Source: Sva-07 sp963774765 | Lineage (GTDB): Bacteria > Actinomycetota > Acidimicrobiia > Acidimicrobiales > Ilumatobacteraceae | NCBI GenBank assembly: GCA_963774765.1 | Contig: CAVZGP010000023.1 | Coordinates: 90,302-154,301, forward strand | Direction: 5' to 3' | Length of the DNA stretch: 64,000 nucleotides | Shown here: positions 58,662 through 64,000 of the stretch, one piece after another | Layout: each line of letters opens with the position of its first letter | How positions within the stretch are numbered: the stretch's first letter is position 1 | Notes under the pieces: model-generated | What the model was told of the DNA's origin: nothing | What the model saw: the letters and a program-made list of their open reading frames with translations, nothing else | Databases searched by the model: none | Made by a program: the position numbers and the translations under genes

Positions 58662-59420
58662 ATGACAGCGGTATTCCATCTGGGGTTGACGGCGGAGATG
58701 TTGCAGGGAGCGACGCTGGCGATCGTGCCGGGTGACCCGGCGCGGGTCGAGCGGATCGCGGCCACGATGGACCGTCACGAGTTCCTCGCTGCGCACCGCG
58801 AGTTCACGTCGTGCCTCGGCTGGCTCGGCGAGACGCCGGTCGTGGTGTGCTCGTCGGGGATCGGCGGGCCGTCGACATCGATCGCCGTCGAGGAACTCGC
58901 ACAGCTCGGTGTTCGCACGTTTCTACGGGTCGGGACCACCGGTGGAATTCAGCCACAGCTGCAGCAGGGCGACGTGATCGTCACCACGGGCGCCGTGCGC
59001 CTGGATGGGGCGAGCCTGCACTTCGCGCCGATGGAGTTCCCGGCGGTGGCCGATTTCGGCTGTACGACCGCGCTGGTCGAGGCGGCGCGGTCCGTCGGGG
59101 TCGAACCGCACGTCGGGATCACCGCGTCGTCAGACACCTTCTATCCCGGCCAGGAGCGCTACGACACGTTCTCCGGCCGGGTCACCCGACGGTTCCAGGG
59201 AAGCCTCGGGGAGTGGCAGGCGATGGGGGTGCTCAACTACGAAATGGAAGCCGCCACGCTGTTCACGATGTGTGCATCGTCAGGGCTGCGCGCCGGCTGC
59301 GTCGCGGGCGTGCTGGTCAACCGCACACAGAAGGAAACGCCGAGCGAAGAGACCGCCCAGCGCATCGAATCGACGACGGTGTCGGTGGTGGTGGAAGCCG
59401 CGCGCCTCCTCGTCGGCTGA
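58662..59420 (+). CDS. udp: Uridine phosphorylase
   Basis: A 252-residue nucleoside phosphorylase (uridine + Pi to uracil + ribose-1-phosphate). It is very close to the enterobacterial Udp as I remember it: VFHLGLT, LQGATLAIVPGDP, HREFTS, GIGGPSTSIAVEELAQLG, RLDGASLHFAP, SSDTFYPGQERYDT and EWQAMGVLNYEMEAATLFTM are the same or nearly so. The phosphate-binding GDPxR and GTTG, and the ribose-binding EMEA, are present. Such high similarity across phyla may mean transfer or strong constraint. The start is ATG 58662. It converges with the XRE gene after 15 bp. Confidence 0.95.
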   Translation: MTAVFHLGLTAEMLQGATLAIVPGDPARVERIAATMDRHEFLAAHREFTSCLGWLGETPVVVCSSGIGGPSTSIAVEELAQLGVRTFLRVGTTGGIQPQLQQGDVIVTTGAVRLDGASLHFAPMEFPAVADFGCTTALVEAARSVGVEPHVGITASSDTFYPGQERYDTFSGRVTRRFQGSLGEWQAMGVLNYEMEAATLFTMCASSGLRAGCVAGVLVNRTQKETPSEETAQRIESTTVSVVVEAARLLVG

Positions 59421-59435
59421 CGCTCAGCGCGTGCG

Positions 59436-59819
59436 CTACTTCGACGACGCAGCGAGGTCGTTGCCGGCGATGAACGCTCGGTAGAGGTCGAGCAGCGACT
59501 GCTTCTGGGTGTCGGTGAGGTACTCGTCGGTGGCGATTGCCGACTCGGTGGAACGGGCCGGCGCTGTTGCGTCGCCGTGACGGCCGAGGTAGGCGAGCAG
59601 CTTGTCGCTCGGCACGTTCAGCGCCTGCGCGAGGCCGTTGAGCACGCGGACCGACGGCTCGTGGAGGCCACGTTCGAGTTGGCTGAGGTAGGCATCCGAG
59701 AGGTCGGCGAGCCGGGCCAACTCGCGCTGTGAGAGGTCGGCGATGCGGCGTTGGCTCTTGATGAACTCACCGAGCGCGGTGACACCCCGAACGGATCGAG
59801 CGTCAGATCGTTCACTCAT
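59436..59819 (-). CDS. XRE-family transcriptional regulator (Rv0474/MLDSR-like)
   Basis: A 127-residue protein. The HTH (about 13-70) reads LGEFIKSQRRIADLSQRELA, LADLSDAYLSQLERGLHEPS, VRVLNGLAQALNVP. The C-terminal 45 residues (DEYLTDTQKQSLLDLYRAFI) form a short helical domain. In mycobacteria and Rhodococcus a similar regulator (Rv0474; MLDSR) adjoins the HbhA/MLDS lipid-droplet protein gene and controls it. Here an HbhA-like gene is directly upstream on the same strand (70-bp gap), so the pair is conserved but the order is reversed. Start ATG 59819. Confidence 0.86.
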   Translation of the reverse strand: MSERSDARSVRGVTALGEFIKSQRRIADLSQRELARLADLSDAYLSQLERGLHEPSVRVLNGLAQALNVPSDKLLAYLGRHGDATAPARSTESAIATDEYLTDTQKQSLLDLYRAFIAGNDLAASSK

Positions 59820-59889
59820 CGGAGCCCAGACTACGACGACGGTGCCGCCGGACCGGGGGGCGGTCCGGCGACGCCGACGGCGTCGGTGG

Positions 59890-60411
59890 TCACTTCGAGG
59901 CGACGGTCTTCTTGGCGACGGCCTTCTTGACCGGGCGCTTCTTGGCAACGGCCTTCTTCGCCGGGGCCTTCTTCGTCACGGTCTTGGCCGCGTCGGTGAC
60001 GGTCTTGGTGGTGCCAGCAACAGTCTTGGTCGCGTTGCCCGCTACGGACTTCGCCGAAGCGACGACCTTGTCGGACGCGGCCTTGGCGTTGTCGGCCTTG
60101 ATCATCTCGGCGACACGCTGGTTCATGTCACGGTTGAGCGAAACGGCGCGCTCGACGAACTCGAGGTAACGCTCACCTGCGATGGTCGGAGTGGGGAAGC
60201 GATCCGCGAACGGCAGCTCGACCTTGAACTGCTCGGACACGCGATCGGCGGTGGTCACCGCCATGTCGACGATGCGACGGTTGGCATCGAGCACCGCGTC
60301 CAGGATCTGGTCGCTGGTGCTGGTGAAACGCTCGCTGACATCGTTGTCGTTGATGGCATCGGTGACGGTGGTGGTCGCCTCGTTGGCGAACTTGGTGATC
60401 TGCTCGAACAT
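59890..60411 (-). CDS. HbhA/MLDS- or phasin-like protein with Lys/Ala-rich tail
   Basis: A 173-residue protein. The helical N-terminal two thirds (1-115: MFEQITKFANEATTTVTDAI, SDQILDAVLDANRRIVDMAV, VSLNRDMNQRVAEMIKADNA) resembles phasins and HbhA. The C-terminal 50 residues are rich in Lys, Ala, Thr and Val (KKAPAKKAVAKKRPVKKAVA), like the heparin/DNA-binding tail of HbhA and histone H1. Likely coats lipid or PHA granules and tethers them to DNA; surface adhesion is the alternative. No signal peptide. A ribosome-binding AAAGGAG lies about 8 bp upstream of the ATG at 60411. Confidence 0.82.
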   Translation of the reverse strand: MFEQITKFANEATTTVTDAINDNDVSERFTSTSDQILDAVLDANRRIVDMAVTTADRVSEQFKVELPFADRFPTPTIAGERYLEFVERAVSLNRDMNQRVAEMIKADNAKAASDKVVASAKSVAGNATKTVAGTTKTVTDAAKTVTKKAPAKKAVAKKRPVKKAVAKKTVASK

Positions 60412-60494
60412 GTCGAACTCCTTTGGGTTGGTCTTCCTGGGGGATGCTGGCTCGTCGAGCGGGTGCTCGATCTGCCTTTCTGTTGCAAACTATA

Positions 60495-60520
60495 CCACGC
60501 ATTCCGTGATGCGCAACGTG
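60495..60520 (-). promoter_or_regulatory. Promoter of the HbhA-like/XRE pair
   Basis: On the minus strand TATAGT (60495-60490 region, within GGTATAGTTTGC) is preceded at 16 bp by TTGCGC. The spacer contains CGCATCACGGAATGCG, a short inverted repeat that could bind the XRE regulator. A second palindrome, GCATGTCGGACATGC (60542-60556), lies upstream. Coordinates are approximate. Confidence 0.55.
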
Positions 60521-60607
60521 TCTGCGTAACATATCTCGCACGCATGTCGGACATGCCTGACGGAACCTCCGACGCTTGAACTCCACCCACTGGCGTAACG
60601 TGGCGCT

Positions 60608-61159
60608 GTGGGAGGGAACCGATCTCCGCGCGCTGCCGCGACCGCGAACCTCGTCGCGGCTCTCCTCGTCGGCACGCTCGCGCTGGGCGCGTGCGACAGC
60701 AGCGACACCGCACCGGACGACATGGTCGATCCGTCCGACGCGATCACGGCGATCGTCGCCTGGCAGGCCGACGACCAGGAACCGGTCATCGGCGACGACG
60801 GCGAGCCCAAACTTCCCGTGGTGTACGTGGTGGCCGGTGACGGCGCCACCATCGACGTCGGCATACAGGCCGACGTGGCCGAGTCGACCAACGACTGGGC
60901 GACCGTGCGCTTTGCCGACCACGTCGCCGACACCTTCAACCCTGATGTCGACGGTGAGCCCGTGCGCGACGACGGCGCGATGCTGCTGGTCGGGCCGATC
61001 CCCGAGCCCGCTCGATCGATCGAGATCGACCTGGTGCGCTACACCACGATCGACGACGGCGAGATCTTCCGACTCGAGATCACGACCGAGATCCCGCCTG
61101 ACAACACCGATCCGGACGCTGCGCCGACGGCGACGGTCACGGCAGTGATGCAACCCTGA
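60608..61159 (+). CDS. Putative lipoprotein of unknown function
   Basis: A 183-residue protein. A signal with lipobox (AALLVGTLALGAC, Cys near 29) is followed by an acidic beta-rich domain (AITAIVAWQADDQEP, VVYVVAGDGATIDVGIQADV, RSIEIDLVRYTTIDDGEIFR). No family recognised. Anchored outside the membrane. The start is GTG 60608. It overlaps the convergent MFS gene by 23 bp. Confidence 0.78.
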   Translation: MGGNRSPRAAATANLVAALLVGTLALGACDSSDTAPDDMVDPSDAITAIVAWQADDQEPVIGDDGEPKLPVVYVVAGDGATIDVGIQADVAESTNDWATVRFADHVADTFNPDVDGEPVRDDGAMLLVGPIPEPARSIEIDLVRYTTIDDGEIFRLEITTEIPPDNTDPDAAPTATVTAVMQP

Positions 61160-62663
61160 TCAGTTCGTCGGCGAGTTGCAGCGCTGCAAGCACGTCGGAT
61201 TCCCCCACGTCCGCGTCGACGTCGATGGCACGACGACGCAGGTCGTCCAACCGGCACCTTTCGTCGCCGGACACCAACGCACCCGCGACACTTTGGGCCA
61301 GATCGACAGCAGCCGACGCGTCGACGATGGCGACCCGCGACGAGCCGGCCTCCCACGCCTGATGCGCCATGGCCAGACGAACGTGGGCACCACCGAGATG
61401 ATCCTCGGGAGGACCCTCGAAGCGATGCGCCTCGCGCACGCCTCGCACGAACACCGCGAGCGCCGGCACGTAGATGGCGGTGAGGACCATCATGCTCACC
61501 TCGACGGGCAGGGAGATCGGCGTCGCCAGCACACCACCGAACACCCAGGCGAGCTGGAACCGCGTTTCGTAACGCGCACCGGCGCGACCGAGCAGCGCCT
61601 CGGGGGCGCGACGCTGGAGCAGGCCGTCGAACGCGTTGCGACCGAGCGTGGTCGACAACCCGACCAGACCTGACGTGACGATCAGGAGTGGAACGGACGC
61701 ACCGAGGATGCCGATCGCCGTGAACACCGCCGGCAGTGCAAGCGCCAAGCCGATCAACTGCTCCTCGGTGAACCAACGACGCAGGACCGTCGCCGCCGTG
61801 TGGCCGACGAACGCACCGATCCCGTAGGCCGCGGCGGCAAGCCCATAGACCAGGGCCGGTTCGCTGGAGCGTCGAAGCGTGAACGCGAGGGTGAAGATGA
61901 AGAAGCCGACGGCGGCACGGATGGCGAGCAGCCCGATCGACGACACGACCACCGTCGGGAGATGAGTCTCCGCGTACTCGACGTCGTCGGGTGTCGCCGC
62001 GACCGTCGAACGGGGGCGGGCCCACAGCACGACCGCCCCGGCGAGAGCGAACAGCACGGCTCCGACACGCAGCGACCACTCGGCGCCCGCCGCGGCGAAC
62101 ACAACGCTCGCCGCAACCACGCCAAGCGCGGCGGTGACGCTGGCGAACCGCGCGAGCCGCGCGTTCGTCGCCACGAGTTCCTCGGGGTCGTCGACGAGCG
62201 TCTGCACCAACGTCTGTTTCACGATGCCCGACGCCTTGCTGGCGATCAGCAGCAACAGCACGACCGGATAGAACGCCACCTGCAGCAACGTCACGGCGAG
62301 GATCAGACAGAACACTCCGCGCGACACGAAGAACGCTGAGGCCACGAATCTCTGCGAACTGCGGAAGCGGTCGACGGCTGGGCCGACGAGCGGTGACAGT
62401 ACGGCGAGCGGCGCCATGGTGATCAACAGGTACAGCAGCACCTGCTGGCGCGATGCGTTGGGGCTGACGTTGAAGAACAGCGACCCAGCGAGGCTGACCG
62501 ACACGAACGCATCGCCCGCAGCCGCCAACGTGTGCGCCGAGGCCAGCGGCACCACCGCTCCCCTGCCGATCAGCAGCCGGCGGGCCCGCACGTGCCAGGA
62601 CACGCGGTCGGTCGTGATCGTCGCCTCCCCCTTGCGCTCACGGCCGTCGGGCATCGTCACCAT
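61137..62663 (-). CDS. MFS transporter with C-terminal cytoplasmic extension
   Basis: A 508-residue major-facilitator protein with 12 likely TM helices (about 35-440). The loop 2-3 motif A is degenerate (LVGPAVDRFRSSQRF). Also visible are KASGIVKQTLVQTLVDDPEE and GARYETRFQLAWVFGGVLAT, typical of MFS_3-like (DHA3) exporters. About 65 residues after the last helix (AMAHQAWEAGSSRVAIVDAS, ADELIRVASLP) look helical and cytoplasmic. The start is ATG 62663 or ATG 62654. The substrate is unknown. It is divergent from the CapA-like gene. Confidence 0.85.
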   Translation of the reverse strand: MVTMPDGRERKGEATITTDRVSWHVRARRLLIGRGAVVPLASAHTLAAAGDAFVSVSLAGSLFFNVSPNASRQQVLLYLLITMAPLAVLSPLVGPAVDRFRSSQRFVASAFFVSRGVFCLILAVTLLQVAFYPVVLLLLIASKASGIVKQTLVQTLVDDPEELVATNARLARFASVTAALGVVAASVVFAAAGAEWSLRVGAVLFALAGAVVLWARPRSTVAATPDDVEYAETHLPTVVVSSIGLLAIRAAVGFFIFTLAFTLRRSSEPALVYGLAAAAYGIGAFVGHTAATVLRRWFTEEQLIGLALALPAVFTAIGILGASVPLLIVTSGLVGLSTTLGRNAFDGLLQRRAPEALLGRAGARYETRFQLAWVFGGVLATPISLPVEVSMMVLTAIYVPALAVFVRGVREAHRFEGPPEDHLGGAHVRLAMAHQAWEAGSSRVAIVDASAAVDLAQSVAGALVSGDERCRLDDLRRRAIDVDADVGESDVLAALQLADELIRVASLP

Positions 62664-62807
62664 CTTGCTGCATCCGGGATCCCTACGCCCCGATGGCACG
62701 GGCGGGCGAAGATGTGCGACCGCCGGTGCGCCGGGACGAGCACGCTGCACGACGTTGATCGATCCCCCGCGGGGCACACCGGCCGACCTACGGTTGACAC
62801 CATTCGA

Positions 62808-62815
62808 GGGGGAGG
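62808..62815 (+). promoter_or_regulatory. Ribosome-binding site of the CapA-like gene
   Basis: GGGGGAGG lies 7 bp before GTG 62823. It is one of the few clear Shine-Dalgarno sequences in the window and fixes that start. Confidence 0.75.
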
Positions 62816-62822
62816 TGCTGGC

Positions 62823-63983
62823 GTGTTCGTTCGATGTGCTGTGGCCATCATGCTGTCCGTGGCCGCGTCGAGCGTGCCCGCCATCGGTGCAGAACCGCTC
62901 GAAACGATCGAAACCGGCGCCACAGCACGATCGCGGGCGATACGCCTCACGCCGCCGACGCGTTCGGTGTCCGTGATCGCCGGCGGCGACGTACTCACCG
63001 AGGAACGGGTGCGTGCTGCTGCTGCGACGGCTGGCTCAGCGAGCGGAGCCCGTTTCGACTTCGGTCCGATGTTCGGCGAGGTCCGAGAGGTGATCGAGGC
63101 CGCCGACCTGGCGATCTGTCACATGGAGACGCCGATCGGTTCCCCTGGTGCCGGCTACGGGTCGGTCGGGCGTTCACCATTCGGCGGCAATCTGCTCCTT
63201 GCGCCGAACGAGATCGCTGGCGGACTTCGCAACGCCGGATTCGACCGATGTTCGACGGCCTCGAATCACTCCAACGACCTCGGCCCCGCGGGAATCGACA
63301 CGGCGATCACCGCGCTGAATGCGGTCGGGATCACCACCGCGGGCACGGCGCGGAACGTGAGCGAGTCTGCGGTGGCCGTGTTCCGTGTCGACGGCGTGAA
63401 CGTCGCACACCTCTCCTTCACCACCTACTCCAACACGGCGTCGCCGACCGAGCCTTGGCGCCTCAACCACACCCGTGATGCGCGTCGCATCGCCGACGAT
63501 GTCGCTGCAGCCAGACGATCCGGTGCAGAGATCGTGCTCGTGAGCCTTCACGTGTCCACCGAACTCCAGACCGGGCCGACAGTCGCCGATCGGACGCTGG
63601 TGACCGCGATGACATCGATGTCCGATGTCGACGCGGTCTTCATGCACGGACCCCACGTCGTTCAGCCCTTCGAGGTGATCAACGACACGCCGGTGTGGTG
63701 GAGTCTCGGCAACTTCGTGTCCGAAATGGGTCCGCCGTCAGTCGGGCGTTATGCCAGTCCGCGGACGAGTGACGGTCTTCTGGCATTCGTCCGCTTCGAC
63801 GAGCGCGCCACGGGTGGTTTCGCGGTCACGACGGCCTCAGTCGCCGTCTGCAACGATTTCGCCGACCGAACCGTGCGATCCGCAACGGTCGCGCTCGCCC
63901 GACCTGATCTACCGACTCGGGTACGCGACGAACTCTCGCAGTGCCTCGCCCGCACCCGACAGTCAGTTCCGGCTGCGCTCTGA
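62823..63983 (+). CDS. CapA-like exported metallophosphatase-fold protein (PGA_cap)
   Basis: A 386-residue protein. The signal peptide (VAIMLSVAASSVPAIGA, cleavage near 22) is followed by a PGA_cap/CapA domain: VSVIAGGDVLTE, LAICHMETPIGS, STASNHSNDLGPAGID, EIVLVSLHVSTELQ, VFMHGPHVVQPFEVI and WWSLGNFVSEMG. These are the family metal-site motifs, though the usual HWG.E block is changed to HVSTE. CapA proteins act in poly-gamma-glutamate capsule synthesis, but many lone homologues have other, unknown roles, and no capBC is present. The last 17 bases of the window after it are empty. Confidence 0.86.
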   Translation: MFVRCAVAIMLSVAASSVPAIGAEPLETIETGATARSRAIRLTPPTRSVSVIAGGDVLTEERVRAAAATAGSASGARFDFGPMFGEVREVIEAADLAICHMETPIGSPGAGYGSVGRSPFGGNLLLAPNEIAGGLRNAGFDRCSTASNHSNDLGPAGIDTAITALNAVGITTAGTARNVSESAVAVFRVDGVNVAHLSFTTYSNTASPTEPWRLNHTRDARRIADDVAAARRSGAEIVLVSLHVSTELQTGPTVADRTLVTAMTSMSDVDAVFMHGPHVVQPFEVINDTPVWWSLGNFVSEMGPPSVGRYASPRTSDGLLAFVRFDERATGGFAVTTASVAVCNDFADRTVRSATVALARPDLPTRVRDELSQCLARTRQSVPAAL

Positions 63984-64000
63984 GGCGGACGTCAGCATGG

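Overview
The window is high-GC, densely packed DNA from an actinobacterium. The support is pervasive GTG starts, 4-bp start/stop overlaps, DUF2510 proteins, a mycobacterial-type NamH homologue and an HbhA-like protein beside an XRE regulator. Gene content and style suggest the class Acidimicrobiia (Ilumatobacter-like), but that placement is inference. The DNA looks chromosomal. I see no phage, plasmid, insertion sequence, CRISPR array or intact defence island.

Layout. 1-7.5 kb: the 5' part of an ABC ATPase, a GNAT acetyltransferase, an aminotransferase/omega-amidase pair (the amidase has an apparent frameshift), a Tat-type polysaccharide deacetylase, a diguanylate cyclase, a LysM/lysozyme-fold wall protein and three tRNAs (Arg-ACG, Ser-GCT, Ser-TGA). 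7.5-8 kb: a broken MNT/HEPN toxin-antitoxin remnant beside the tRNAs. 9.5-12 kb: a DUF2271 lipoprotein, PepSY membrane protein and ApbE, probably a flavin-based extracytoplasmic redox unit. 12-18 kb: LMW phosphatase, SDR, pheA, larB-larC (nickel-pincer cofactor synthesis) and an ABC-F protein. 18-26.6 kb: a DsbB/CPHC-thioredoxin pair, an ABC-type membrane pair, a NamH-like UDP-MurNAc hydroxylase, and an NfeD/SPFH pair.

26.6-41.5 kb: a lacZ interrupted in frame by a palindromic element, an L,D-transpeptidase, gluQ, a zinc-ribbon membrane protein and a five-gene peptide ABC importer (SBP-B-C-D-F), then small genes and an eroded stretch. 40.5-52.5 kb: a complete nuoABCDHIJKLMN operon without nuoEFG, followed by a MidA/NDUFAF7-type complex I assembly methyltransferase. 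52.6-64 kb: an aquaporin, an ArsR-methyltransferase (SahR-like) regulator overlapping metH, with a probable leaderless promoter and operator, then udp, an XRE/HbhA-like pair, a lipoprotein, an MFS transporter and a CapA-like protein.

The most unusual feature is four families of short dispersed palindromes (about 25-65 bp), with at least 17 copies in 64 kb. One family (41 bp) occurs in fixed pairs with a centre spacing of 61-62 bp. One (GGGGTCAGACCCC core) mostly sits between convergent genes. One has entered lacZ in frame, one copy supplies the last residues and stop codon of oppF, and one abuts the start of midA. No transposase or REP-associated tyrosine transposase (RAYT) is present in the window to mobilise them.
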